Origin: Anagrus nilaparvatae
Lineage: Eukaryota; Arthropoda; Insecta; Hymenoptera; Mymaridae
DNA length: 64,000 nucleotides
Direction of reading: 5' to 3'
Assembly (NCBI GenBank): GCA_022575985.1
Contig: JAKSXM010000247.1
Coordinates: 7,091,501-7,155,500, forward strand
Positions 1 to 11,640 of the stretch are shown one piece after another. A program made the translations under genes and the position numbers. Position 1 is the first letter of the stretch. Each line of letters begins with the position of its first letter. The notes under the pieces were generated by a model. That model was not told where the DNA came from and made no database searches. It saw only the letters and a list, made by a program, of their open reading frames with translations.

Positions 1-752
1 CTTGTAGTTGAATCTATTTTGTCCAAGATGAAAGGAACTAATAAGTAATCCCATTGATCGACTGGAGCTCCTAATGCCCGTAGTGACTCTAGGCTGTCCG
101 TAAGCTCGTTGATCATTGACCGAAGTTGTGCTGCTGACTCATTGGACATCTTCTTTAAGGCGTAAAATGAGTTGACGTGAGCGTAGATTATGTTTTTGTT
201 GTTGTCATAATGGCTTGTGAGCGTTTTCCAGATTTGATCCTCGAACTGTCCCTCTGTAACTGCAAGATTTTTAATTAAAAAGAAAGGTTCATCTTTAAGA
301 GCATTTTTTAAATAAGAAAATTTTTCAGCTGAAGTTCTGCTAGAATTTATCACAAGGGCTGTGAATCAATTTTTGAAGCCAATCCAGTCTCTGTAGTTTC
401 CATTAAACTCAGGAATTGGCAAGGCTGGAAGCTTTCTATCGACTTGAGATGCTGTCGCGATGCTTCTGTTGACTGGGAGAGGATTTGGAACTTCCTTCAA
501 TTCAAGAATACGCTTCTTTTCTAGAAATTTCCCATATTGAATAGTATAAATTTCTTCCATGCTGTCCAAAGAAAAGCTATCGTTGGTGAAATACTCATGG
601 GTTATAGTCTTTTGATCAGCTAGTTCCAAGACTTTAGAGTGGTTGCTTCTATATTTGTTGTAGCTAGAGTCCAGTAGCAATAGTCTTGCTTCGACTGCAC
701 CTATTGTGATGACTTCTTGAAGCTTCTCGAAACGATCAAAAGCTGATTTCAA
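1..752 (-). pseudogene. Bel/Pao-type LTR retrotransposon gag fragment (DUF1759 region)
   Basis: The minus strand encodes a Gag-like protein with the motif LPIPEFNGNYRDW followed by GFKN, the hallmark of the DUF1759 region of Bel/Pao-type polyproteins, where LPK.ELPKF.GDY..W..F is usual. The frame continues past an in-frame TGA at 366-368 and stays open to the window edge, with family-like residues after the stop, so it is one reading frame broken by a nonsense codon. The 752 end is not an ATG (the codon is TTG), and a stop lies a few codons upstream, so the true start is lost or displaced by a frameshift. No LTR or primer-binding site could be placed. The element continues beyond position 1. 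The domain call is fairly safe; the Pao rather than Gypsy assignment is inference. Confidence 0.6.
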
Positions 753-2176
753 TTTTTGGTATAGATATACTTATTTGACTTAGAACTAAATCTTCAAAAT
801 GAGTCATGGTTGAGTTGTCTGCGACTCGAGATATTTAAATTATTAAAAAAAATAAATTAAATTTAAAAAAAAAAATAATTTTATAATTTTTATTTTGATA
901 ATTTGACGATGACACAATTTTTACGTTTGACGAGTCTGCACTGTATGTCCATATATATTTATATTAAATTAATCTTGAAAAAATACAGATGAAATGAAAA
1001 AAAAGTGAATTAAAAAATTCCATATGACGAGGCTGGACTGTATATATAAAAAAAAATTTTCGGAAAATTCTGAAAGCGAGGCCGTACTGTAGCGAGTTCC
1101 AGGAAGAGCACATGCCGGTACATTGTACATGAAAATAATTTCTTGGCCTCTTGACATGCGTTGGTTAGAAAGAGATGGTGGTTAATATAATGCATAAATT
1201 ATACATACTAAAATTTGATGCGTGACGTCACCAACATGGAGCACCGTGCTTTTTCTTTTATTTACTGACCTTGCTTAATTTTCGATGATCTTGATTTTTT
1301 TATATGTTTTTGAAATTTTAGTTTTTCACTTTTTTGTCACTTTTTTTAAAATTAATTATGCACTTGTAAATTTGCCTCCTGAACAATCTGGCTAATGAAG
1401 GACCATGAAAAATATTGGCTAATTGGCTCATTGATAATTGACACGTTCAGGATAATTAGGTGACAATAAATATTAACACTTTTCTTGTAATTAATAAAAT
1501 GCAAGTTTATTGAAAAATAGTAATGATAATACTGCTTTTGACGCTACCTCTCTCACATAATTTCATAAGTTAACGAAACATTACACAAATATATTAACAT
1601 AAATGATTTATAATAACTAAGTTAAATTAGATGTGAAATTCACCAAATAATTGGGAAGGACACGTTAACTTCATAAATAATAATACTAAAAAACATAATT
1701 AAACTTTTGAGAATTATAAGTAATTAATTAAAGACAATTGATAAGAAGGATGTTTAATGTGTTCCTCGTGTCGCAAGACTGGCTTTCGTCAGCGAAGGGG
1801 CGGTAAAAGACGCCGGTTTATGCGCGCGATTATTAATAAGATGTCAAAATAACGAATTACGCGTGCTTGACCATTGTCGATCTTGAGACACGAGAACCAC
1901 GATAGACAAATATTCTATTTTAAACAATAGAAGTTTATTAAATTAATTGTAATTATATTTTCAAAATTTTGTAAAAAAATGTGTATGGAAAATACATTTT
2001 TGATAATTTTTTTTTAATCATTTAACAAAATTTATTGTTTTCAAGATTTTTTTGATAAAAATTTTTTTTTATTAAAAAAATATTTTGGTATGACTTATAT
2101 TAAAAAAACTAAAATGAGTTTTTAAAAAGTTTTTATCATAATGTACATCAATACTGAAGTATTGTGATAACTTGTA
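753..2176. other. AT-rich stretch without recognisable gene
   Basis: There are short chance ORFs only. A few GC-richer islands (around 1080-1130 and 1760-1900) show no readable protein. No tRNA, LTR ends or terminal repeats were identified. Confidence 0.5.
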
Positions 2177-3361
2177 CTATATATATTGCATGTCCTTATT
2201 TATTCGTTGCACAAGATTAATGTCATTATTAAATGCTTCTTCTGCTGTACCCGCAACTTTATACTTTGGTAAAATAAAGTCTACCACGGTTTCTTTAAAT
2301 GTCTGATTGTAAAGTTGAGGTTCAGTGGTTCATTTTTTTAATAGAATATCAACATCTTTATCAGTAACAGGTTTTTTACATTCTGTGGCACCAAATTTTT
2401 CAGGTAACTTGTACAGCATATTTGGCATACCATCTGGTAGGCTTTTCTTACTTTGCTTATATATCCGATGTTCATTGCATAATTCTTTAACAATCTTCAA
2501 GTCATATTTTATCATGGGGCCAAAATATACCCGTCAGCATTCTACATGGCCTGGAATAGCTGTATTTAGAACACCTTTATATTGCATTAATTTGAACATA
2601 TCAATGTAAAATCCTGTAACGAGCTTCCTCAGCTTGGCCCAGTATGATTTAATGCGTTGATTATGAACACTTTTTCCTATTAAAAAGCTGTTTAAACCTG
2701 ATAACTCATCTGGCTGACCAGTTCTTAGTCCTGTGTGAAGTCTTTCAACGATTACATTTTCTGTGCCAGCATCTGATCTTATTAATATTGGTATAAATAT
2801 TTTTGTTCCTATAGTTTTCAAATAATAGTATGCTATTACTCGAGGAGTTTTATTGGTAGTAGCAACCTCCAACCATAATAATTTTTTAGAATATCCATCT
2901 ATAACACCATGTATATAGAATCCAAATTCTTTTAGCCTATCGTGACCATCGATATGCCAAATGAAATTGGGTCTAGGAGACATGTAAACCCTTCTTTATA
3001 ATCTATTTCTTCTCTGAAATAAAACTCCATCTGGATCAAGTAACCTCACAATGACCAATACTGTTCTTTGTTTAACTATTAGCTTGTACACTTTTTTTAT
3101 TTTTCTCCACATTGAAATATACCCCATATTCTTACCGCTTCCTTCTAACTCCATATCTATTGCAACGATTATGTCAATCAAAGGACTTTCTCTAATATTT
3201 TTCCTTTTTAAATTATAATCTTTGAGTATCCTTTTTAAAATACGTAGAGATATATTTTCATTGTACTTTTTGTTTATTAAATCACAAAAATCTCCATATT
3301 GATAACCACTGTTAAAATATTTTATAATTTTTTCTATATGTTGTTGACCTTTTCGAATCAT
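2177..3361 (-). pseudogene. Integrase-core (DDE) transposase pseudogene, NQRI-motif family
   Basis: A single minus-strand frame of about 395 codons runs from ATG 3361 to TAG 2177 and is interrupted only by in-frame stops: TAA at 2996, TGA at 2534 and TGA at 2330. Similarity persists across all three. The core reads WHIDGHDRLKEFGFYIHG, then RSDAGTEN, then GKSVHNQRI. These correspond to the first and second catalytic aspartates and the conserved NQRI block of a eukaryotic integrase-like transposase family whose members carry NQRIE. Here the residue after NQRI is lysine, so the expected catalytic glutamate appears lost. The N-terminal part (3361-3000) resembles the helix-turn-helix region that precedes the core in this family. 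No terminal repeats were found. Because no indel is needed, decay has been by substitution only. Confidence 0.65.
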
Positions 3362-3703
3362 CTAAAAAAAAATTCAACTTGATTGAGAGCAACAAAATCA
3401 CTCTCAGCTCTCACGCTAGATGGTGGCCCGTAGACCCTGTCGTACATTGTTTGAAGAACCTTAGTGCCAGCTAGTTGGCAGAGCATTAATATATATGTCG
3501 CAGGGAAAAAAGAAATCTGTGATTTGGCCAAACCGTGCGTAGTAGATTAATGAAAGTTTCGATCATCTGCTTCCCTAAAATTTTTAGTGAAGCAGACGAA
3601 AATTATAGCTGTTCACTTCTACACGTATAGCCTTCAGGTAAGTAGGCGAAACGTCTACTTCACTGATTTAAACTCAGTGGAGTAAACTAATTTATTTTAT
3701 TTG
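3362..3703. other. Non-coding gap with short inverted motifs
   Basis: No gene. The block around 3560-3700 repeats variants of a CTACTTCACT-like string related to the TIR of the next element, suggesting further fragments of that transposon family. Confidence 0.35.
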
Positions 3704-4336
3704 TCTACTTCATGGATAGCTCTTAGGAATGTAAGGAACAAAGAGAATTTGTTGTTTATGCCTTATTTATTATAGTATTTAGTATAAAATTATTGCAAAA
3801 AAGAGAGTTACAATTTTTAATTAGTATAAACATTCCTTATTAAACATTGACATTCACATTTTTTTTTTAAATTTTATTTATTAAGACATGAAACTCCTGT
3901 ATGGCACCGAGAATTGATCGGGATTCCTGACTTAAAAAATTTGCAATTATTAGTGTCGCATAATTTTTTGGGTGACTTATAGTTGCATTTGCGGAAGCCT
4001 TGTCCACCAGTCGTAGATTGTTGAGTAGCAGCTTTACGTAAAGGAATTAAAATATCTTTAGGCACTTCGTCAATTTGAATTAGCTTTGATTTACATTTTT
4101 GCAACTCGGTTTTCGGAAAATATCCGTTTATTACACCGTTTTTTGTTCCGATTTTAGATAAATCATTCTTTTTGTTCTCTTGTAATATACGGCACTTATA
4201 GTTGCAAAATTCTCTTAAGGAATTCCGTGCAACACTCTTTTTTGCAATAATTTTTTATTATATACTATAATATATAAGGCATAATCAACAAATTCTCTTT
4301 GTTCTTTACTTCCCTGAGAGCCATCTATGAAGTAGA
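3704..4336. mobile_element. Small TIR element (about 630 bp) with integrase-tail remnant
   Basis: Inverted repeats of about 100 bp face each other at 3704-3805 and about 4240-4336. They share TCTACTTCAT ends and an inner AACAAAGAGAATTTGTTG block. Between them sits only the Cys-rich tail ORF, so this looks like an internally deleted DNA transposon. No convincing target-site duplication was found. Confidence 0.55.
3874..4104 (-). pseudogene. Cys-rich C-terminal tail of an integrase-type transposon protein
   Basis: The 76-aa frame contains TGGQGFRKCN, then CDTNNCKF, then NSRCHTGVSCLNK. This resembles the C..C-rich tail that ends the integrases of Ginger-like / KRBA2-like proteins, usually CNC...CDT.RC.C...G..CNSRCH....C.N. 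Several expected cysteines are replaced (for instance CNYK where CNCK is expected). The catalytic part of the protein is absent between the TIRs. The family assignment is inference from the motif spacing. Confidence 0.45.
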
Positions 4337-6985
4337 TAATTACCCCGATAACGCAGCTTGCATAAAATATGCAAGCAACTTTGATAACACACCCTGCCCC
4401 TGAAATTATTAAAAGTTTGTATAAAGATGCGTCCGAATATGTTTCAAAAATTATAGCAATTCAGTTAGTAAAGAATCAAACAGCAAATTTATGGCAAGTT
4501 AATAGCAAGGAACGGTAAGAAAATTTACAGTAAAAAAAAATATTTTTTTTAGCAAGTTTACATCAAATTGTTGGCAAGAATGTATATTTATTATACAAAT
4601 TATGCTTTATATTCTTTATACCAAGTTTACATTAAATTGTTAGCAAGCATTTTATTATAAAAATTATACTTTGCTCTCTTTTTGTATTAAAAATAGTAAA
4701 AGGTAAAACTGAAAGTAATTAATAACACTTAGGTAAATATAAATTTTATGAGAAGAAAATGTAAATTTTTTTTTAAATTTTGCCTATTTTGATAAAATTT
4801 AAAAAAAAAGGGAGTCCAAACTAAAACCCTTAATTTTTATTAAAATATTTCATCATGTTTTAAATTCTCAATTTAATAAATTATTAACAATATCTTTGAA
4901 AATGAACTAGGCGTTTTTTTTTTTGTAACCAAGTAAACATTTATAAAAAAAAAAAAATAGTTAGAATACTATAAATGTATTTTGCGCTAAAAATTTTATA
5001 ATCACGCAAATGTTCCGATTTTCAGCTTTCAAATAAGCTCAATCATTAATGCCTTGGATGCCTGGTTTCTTAGAACCAATGGCAAAAAAAATTCAGCATT
5101 ACTCCCTAAATTCAACACGTCCTTTAATCCCTTAATTTAAATGAAATACCTTTTTCAATGAAAGTACTTATTTATTTTAAAATTCTCTCGATTTTTTGGG
5201 TTGGATACCTAATTTTGGAAAAAGTTTTGTCGTCAAAAAGTAAAAAAAAACATTAGTTTTTTTTTTTTTTTGGTCGTTGTAACTATTTTTTTTATATGAA
5301 AGTACTATATTTAGAAATATCGTTTTTACTCGATTATAAGGATCTGATAATAAACTTCTTGAATTTTAAAAATATATACTTATTTTTCTTTTTCAAACGC
5401 ACCTAATTTTTTCCCCAAGGGAGTTTTAGTTTTCAAAAATTTGATTATTTAAATTCGAAATGAAACTTTGGATATTTAAAAATATTATGCAAATACATGA
5501 TTACAAAGTATTTAAATGTTCTTAAGAAAGGTAATTATTAATTAAAAAATTAGATAAGACAACAAAAATTAAATAAGACAACTAGCACCGCATTTTAAAA
5601 GGTTTAAAAAGTTTAAATAATATGGGTGGTAAAAACTATATGCCCTGGCAAAAACCCCCTCCTCTGTCTTACTCAATTATACTGATTTTAATTTCAAAAT
5701 GAAAACTAAAAGGACGCTATTAGTTTTTTATTTTTTGGAGTTAATACCTTTTTTTCATACTCGAAAATTCGAATTTTCATTCGGTTTCACTTTAAGAATT
5801 TTTATAACAGTAATTTTTTATTAATGTAAAACCTAATTTTTTCCATGGGAATAGAAAATAACAATATCAAAGAGAAGATCATTGACAATAATTTAGCAGC
5901 GATTTTTTGATATGTTAAGAAAACTACGTTTAATTTTTTTGACAAGCATCTTAGATGCTACATTAATTTTTTTTAACATTTTTACCTTAATATTTATTTA
6001 AAATTTTGATTAAAAAAATGTATCGAAACCACTAAACGGTTATCGAGACGGTTATTAACAGAATAACCCTTATAGATAATAAACAGACTAATTGTTTTGC
6101 GATTTAAAAAAAAAAAATTTTTTTATAAAAAACTATTTTTTATGTTCCTTTTTTCAAGATACTTAAAATATTAAAATTTTTATTTCTTAAAATACTTTTG
6201 TACTTCTGTAAAAAGAATAATATAAAAAAATTTCTAGTATTAAATTATTTCAATAATTTAATTTAATTTTAATTGATTTTTTATTCTAAACTAACCTCAT
6301 TTTTATTTAACTTATTTTATTTTTTGAAATTTTTACAATGTATTTTATAACTTATTATTTCAAATATATATAGTATTAAAATTAAACTTTTTAAATTGAA
6401 CACTTAGTTTATTAATACTGTCTTTAAATTTAAATTATTGAAGTAATGCTTTTAATGTTAACTTACAATTCGTTAACTGACTAAAATTATTATTAAAAAC
6501 TAAGCTATTTTAATTTTGTATAGTTGTGCTTTTATAAAAAGTATTACAAAACTAAAATCATTTTTCATACAAAAATGTTTACTTATTATACATGAGTTTA
6601 TTTTAAAATAAACTAATTTTTATCGAAGAATACTTTATCGATTAAAATTAATCTATGTATTTTTAAAAAATTAAGTTATTCAAGTAGCACCTTTATTGTT
6701 AACTTACAATTAGTTATCTGACTACGATTTTTATAAAAAACTAAATATTGATTATTTAATAACATGATTTCAATATTAAATTAAGTTTTAGAATTTTCTT
6801 TATCAAATTTTACACAAATAATATTTTTTTATGAAAATTCCGTAAGAATATTAGGAACATAAAGAATACGCATCATAAGTACTGTGAATTCTACCAGGGC
6901 ATAAAATAAAAACTTTTATCAATAATTTTATAAAAACTATCCCCTGCTTAAAATTTTTATTTAATATTTATTTTTTTTTTGATCT
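4337..6985. other. 2.6-kb AT-rich intergenic DNA
   Basis: No ORF, RNA gene or terminal repeat could be supported. The DNA is dominated by A and T runs. Confidence 0.5.
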
Positions 6986-7049
6986 GTGAAACTTTAAGTG
7001 GCCCTTTCTTTCTCTTAACTCCCTTATTTGTGGAACTTTTCAAATGCTC

Positions 7050-7260
7050 ATCATCATCATCTTTATCATCATTATCTTCTTCATCTACATCATCATCATC
7101 TTCATCTTCATCTTCATCTTCATCATCATCTTCTTCATCTTCATCTTCATCTTCATCTTCATCTTCATCTTCATCTTCATCTTCATCTTCATCATCATCA
7201 TCATCATCACCATCTTCAACTCTATCTTCACCTTCACCTTCACCTTCACCATCAACCTAC
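7050..7260. repeat. TCA/TCT trinucleotide-rich low-complexity tract
   Basis: Runs of TCATCT and TCATCA span about 200 bp. They encode Asp/Glu on the minus strand in the frame of the host exon, and give meaningless Ser, His or Ile ORFs in other frames. Confidence 0.8.
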
Positions 7261-7394
7261 TAATCACGATTACTTTCACTATCATACTCATCAATGACGA
7301 CTGTTTCATCATCATCATCATCATCATCATTCTGAATATTAACTTTTTTAGGATCATTTTTGTTTTTATCGTTACTTGCTGATTTTAAAGAGCT

Positions 7395-9016
7395 TGGCCG
7401 TATAAGATAGGCGAATTTGCACTCACCCTGTATAGCTAATTTCAATTAAGCATGTGTTTAGGTATCAAAAAAGAAAATTATTCGCGTTGGTTTTAGCCCT
7501 CTAGCCCTTTTCTGTTGCCCGCTACCTCAAAAAACGTCTAAAAATCGACATTTTTTTTTCACATATTTTTATAATAACACAAGTTTTCGCCATGTTAACC
7601 TTTTTAGACCTAACTGGGCTTATTCGACGGGGAATCTAACGTACTTTTTGGGAATATTTTTTGCGCGCCCTCCACGGCCCTTCTCCCTCCACCAGACGCT
7701 TAAAACTAGATTTTCCAACAGTCGAAAAATTAAAAAAAACGATTTTTTTCGAGCACGTTCGGAGGTTTGCAAAAACTTTTTTTTTTCTTATGTATATTTT
7801 TTATTGAACATTACCCTAGTGGTCATAATTTTTAATTATAGGTGGTGGAACATGCCGGAAAATCGGAAAAACCGTTTTTTTCTTATTTTTTTCTTTCATC
7901 TTTATAGCTACATAACTTTTCGCCATGTTAACATTTTTAGACCTGACTGGGCTTATTCGACGGGGAATCTAACGTACTTTTTGGGAATATTTTTTGTGCG
8001 CCCTCCACGGCCCTTCTCCCTCCACCAGAAGCTTAAAACTAGATTTTCCAACAGTCAAATAATTAAAAAAACGATTTTTTTCGAGCACGTTCGGAGGTTT
8101 GCAAAAACTTTTTTTTTTCTTATGTATATTTTTTGTTAAACATTACCCTAGTGGTCATAATTTTTAATTATAGGTGTTGACGAAAGAAAAAAATAAGAAA
8201 AAAATGGTTTTTTTGATTTTTCGGCATGTTTCACCACCTATAATTAAAAATTATGATCACTAGGGTAATGTTCAACAAAAAATATACATAAGAAAAAAAA
8301 AAATTTTTGCAAACCTCCGAACGTGCTCAAAAAAAAACGTTTTTTTTAATTTTTTGACTGTTGGAAAATATAGTTTGAAGCGTCTGGTGGAGGGAGAAGG
8401 GCCGTAGAGGGCGCGCAAGAAATATTCCCAAAAAGTACGTTAGATTCCCCGTCGAATAAGCCCAGTTAGGTCTAAAAAGGTTAACATGGCAAAAAGTTGT
8501 GTTGCTATAAAGATGAAAGAAAAAAATAAGAAAAAAGCGGGTTTTCCGATTTTTCGGCATGTTCCACCACCTATAATTAAAAATTATGACCACTAGGGTA
8601 ATGCTCAATAAAAAATATACATAAGAAAAAAAAAAGTTTTTGCAAACCTCCGAACGTGCTCGAAAAAAATCGTTTTTTTTAATTTTTTGACTGTTGGATA
8701 ATCTAGTTTTAAGCGTCTGGTGGAGGGAGAAGGGCCGTGGAGGGCGCGCAAAAAATATTCCCAAAAAGTACGTGGATTCTCCGTCGAATAAGCCCAGTTA
8801 GGTCTAAAAAGGTTAACATGGCGAAAAGTTGTGTTATTATGAAAATATGTGAAAAAAAAATGTCGATTTTTAGACGTTTTTTGAGGTAGTGGGCAACAGA
8901 AAAGGGCAAGAGGGCTAAAACCAACGCGAAAAATTTTCTTTTTTGATACCTAAACACATGCTTAATTGAAATTAGCTATACAGGGTGAGTGCAAATTCGC
9001 CTATCTTATACGGCCA
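7395..9016. mobile_element. Palindromic (foldback) element in the host exon, AGCT duplication
   Basis: The element is an inverted repeat with arms of about 0.8 kb meeting near 8190. Each arm contains two tandem copies of a unit of about 320 bp. The ends are TGGCCGTATAAG and CTTATACGGCCA, flanked by AGCT at 7391-7394 and 9017-9020. Removing the element and one AGCT joins two halves of a host exon in frame, which independently supports the boundaries. ORFs inside are by-products of the repeat and look non-coding. The superfamily is not recognised. Confidence 0.65.
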
Positions 9017-9762
9017 AGCTCTTTGCGTTTTTAGCGTTGTTTGAAAGATTTTTAAAATATTCTTCTTCGCCCAATTTAGCTTTTTTGTTTTTTTTCCCTT
9101 TTTTTTTAACGGATTGATTTTTGTTACGAAATCTTTGTTTTGCGTTTCTAATAGCTGTTGAAAACGCTGGTTTGCAAACTTTTAAACTTGGAGTCTTATT
9201 CTTGCTATCAACGTAATCAACACTTATTGCTTCTGTAAAATAAAAAATACATACTATAAGCAAAAATTAACAAAATTTTAAAATTGTAAGTTAAAAATTT
9301 TTTGTCATTTTATCCGTAAAAAGGAGATAACATTTTTGATACATTATTTTGAGATAAAAGCGATCTAAACAGCTGAATTTGGAAATTTATAAAAAAGTAT
9401 TAATTCAAAGTATTAAAAAATACTTGAACGCCCATGAAAATTATTTTTTTAGATTAAATACTTAAAATAATCAAAAATTTTGCGCACAGACCTGTAAATG
9501 AATTTTCAAGTAAGATAATTAAATAAAATAATTTTTTTAAAATAATTTCATCTTCATGAGGTTAATTTTTTCCAAAAAAAATTAATGTTTTTTATTATAT
9601 ATATCAATTCATACATTAATATACTTCTGTACATATACATTCTTATTTAATTAAAAGAGAGTCAAAAATTTAAAAACAGTCCACAATAAGTGTTAATAAT
9701 TATTTAAGTGAACTTGTATGTATCAATAAAAAAAAATATATTTTTTAATTAATTTTTCTTAC

Positions 9763-9930
9763 CATACATAGCTCTAATTATTTTCGTGTTCCAAAAATAA
9801 AAACCTGATTTTACTTTTTTATACCATGTGATTTTTGATTAAAAACACAGGAATCTGTCATGGCTTCTTTAAATGCTTCATTTACAGCATTACTGAAATT
9901 GTTGCCACCCAAACCTCCGAAATATTGTAC
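9763..9930 (-). pseudogene. Host gene exon 5, core of the DUF4806-like domain
   Basis: The exon lies between a TTTCAG acceptor and a GTAAGAAA donor. It reads VQYFGGLGGNNFSNAV..., then a segment ending in GFYFWNTKIIRAMY. The pattern (GG....NAV, a phenylalanine-rich helix, G..K..F......II.A) matches the DUF4806 domain common in Hymenoptera and other insects. A frame break of 1 nt lies in the A run at about 9819-9824; the two halves are otherwise contiguous, and the donor phase fits the next exon only if one nucleotide is added. It could be a pseudogene or an assembly error. Confidence 0.5.
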
Positions 9931-10170
9931 CTGAAATTCAGTTAATAATTTTATGTATTACTTTTGTAGAATTTTTCATAAATTTTATTATACATTAATG
10001 AAATGCAGCTGAGAATTCAACTATATATTATAAAATTTTTGCGACTTTGCTACAGAGATATATTACAGCAAGTGTGCATGCAGAAAATCTAGTCTTATTT
10101 ATACTCCATTAAATACATGAAGTTAAAAACAATATTAAAAATGTACAAAAAAATAGTTTAAAATACTTAC

Positions 10171-10273
10171 AACTTTATTATAACCAATATCATCTATATC
10201 TTCAAATTTCAGGATATCCTCCTTTTTTTTAAGCGGCAAACAATCCGGCTTCTGAGGCAAATTGGGAGATAAC
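10171..10273 (-). CDS. Host gene exon 4 (start of DUF4806-like domain)
   Basis: The open frame reads LSPNLPQKPDCLPLKKKEDI and onward to GYNKV, ending at a GTAAGTAT donor in phase 0. That phase matches the next exon exactly. The acceptor chosen (AAACAG at 10274-10279) accepts the phase-2 end of exon 3. An alternative is an ATG at 10332, which would make this a first exon. DUF4806 proteins usually carry a P..T...L..FE..L stretch at this position, seen here as LPLKKKEDILKFEDI. Confidence 0.45.
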
Positions 10274-10907
10274 CTGTTTAATATTACTGACTCGATACCA
10301 CTAAACACATGTTTTGAAAATTTAAGATACATCTTTAATATTTATTTAATAGAATAAAAATTTTATTTTTTATTTTAAGGCGCACTTTTCCTTTTTTTTT
10401 TTTTATGAATTTTAAATATAAGCTGCAATTATTTTATTATAGAAATACTCCAATTTTTTTTTCATTTTACATTACGCTTTAAAAATCCAAAAAAAGGTTT
10501 ATTTTTATTTTCAAAATTTTCTACATATTATAGACAGCGTCAAAGTTGAGGCTGTGTAAGAACCCGGTTGCCATTGTAGAACCTATTGTGGGCATGTGAA
10601 ACAAGAAAATAAAAAAAGCAGAAAATTAATAAAATTTTTTTAATAATGAAAAGTGTGCCTTAAGATACACGTGTATAAGTACTTAATCACTACGTTTATT
10701 TAACTTCTTTTTGAATATGTACTAAAAAAAAGTTAAGACGTAGTACGTTACTACGTACTGGAAAAAAGTGACAATATTATAGAAATAAAGTTTTTTTTCA
10801 ACATGCAATATTTTCTATTCATGAAATTTTAATTTTAATACTATACATTAACAAAAAATAATTTTCTATATATTTGCTCGAATAATACAAATTTAATGGT
10901 TCCTTAC

Positions 10908-10976
10908 CTTAATCTTCTATCAAATGATTTAAGTACTTCCAAAATTTTTAATCCTATATTACAGTTTCCAGATTTG
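10908..10976 (-). CDS. Probable host gene exon 3
   Basis: A short open stretch lies between a TTTTATTTCAG acceptor and an AAG/GTAAGG donor. It encodes a predicted helix ending ILEVLKSFDRRLR, typical of the coil preceding DUF4806. From the main acceptor the frame does not match the phase of exon 2. An internal acceptor at 10953 would match, or an unseen exon intervenes. The exon is well formed; its exact 5' border is uncertain. Confidence 0.4.
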
Positions 10977-11640
10977 CTGAAATAAAAGTTAAAATTAATA
11001 TGTTTTTTTAATTTACATTGATATAAAAATTTTTAAGGTTCTTGTTCGATCAAATAAACACTGCTTAACAAAGTTAAAAAAAATATTAATTATTCTCTCA
11101 TAGAACAAAATTTTACTATTACTTTTAATAAATATATAATTAATTTCTAAAAAAAGGATAAAAAATTAAAATTTGATAGGTTTGAGGAAAAAGAATTTAT
11201 TAATTCCATTCAAATTTAATATTTCAAGAGTTTATCGTATGAATGATAGATTTGACTATTTTTAATAATTTTTTGTATACTTATTTTTATGATAATAATA
11301 TATACTAGCTGATTGGCCTCGCGATGCTCGGCTTAACCAAATAAAAACTCTTATGCATTAATTTTTTTATATTTTAATCATATGTAGTTAATTATAATAA
11401 ATTTAATCATACGTGATTAAAATGCAATTTAATTTTGATTAAAAATGAATGAGAACAGAATTAAATTTATACCTCCAAATTTATTAACAAAAAAATTTTA
11501 TAATTCATATTAAGAAAAAGTTACATGATTATTTATAAATATTTATAACTAATGAGGTATATTTTATAATATAAATAATTATTGATAATAAATAATAATT
11601 GAAAATAAAATATAGTAATGTGCAGTTTTTTTAACAGTTT
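10977..11640. other. Intronic AT-rich DNA, no gene
   Basis: Only A/T-rich sequence is visible, with a short GC-richer string around 11309-11340 (CTAGCTGATTGGCCTCG). That string resembles an element-edge motif seen again near 25383. Confidence 0.35.

Larger units (their letters stand above)
6986..9232 (-). pseudogene. Last exon of DUF4806-like host gene, split by a palindromic element
   Basis: The exon starts after a TTTTACAG acceptor at 9232 and encodes a Lys-rich then Asp-rich tail. At 9016 the reading frame meets a 1.6-kb insertion and resumes in frame at 7394 once the element and one AGCT copy are removed. The tail then reads through a DDDDDDD tract to two consecutive TAG codons (7260-7265). 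The same frame continues beyond them as a long Asp/Glu tract and a basic end (to about 6986), so the stops may be mutations or the true end. The split of TAT-G at the end of the preceding exon fits the AA-GCA start here. The product is unknown; an acidic and basic low-complexity tail on a DUF4806 protein suggests a nuclear protein. Confidence 0.5.

Noticed and set aside
6979..7382. Long Ser-, His- or Ile-rich ORFs on the plus strand
   Set aside because: They are other-frame readings of a TCA/TCT trinucleotide tract that encodes Asp/Glu on the minus strand within the host exon.
7648..8957. ORFs with the repeated string FARPPRPFSLHQ on both strands
   Set aside because: They arise from the tandem units inside the palindromic element; the same peptide appears in both arms and no domain is visible.
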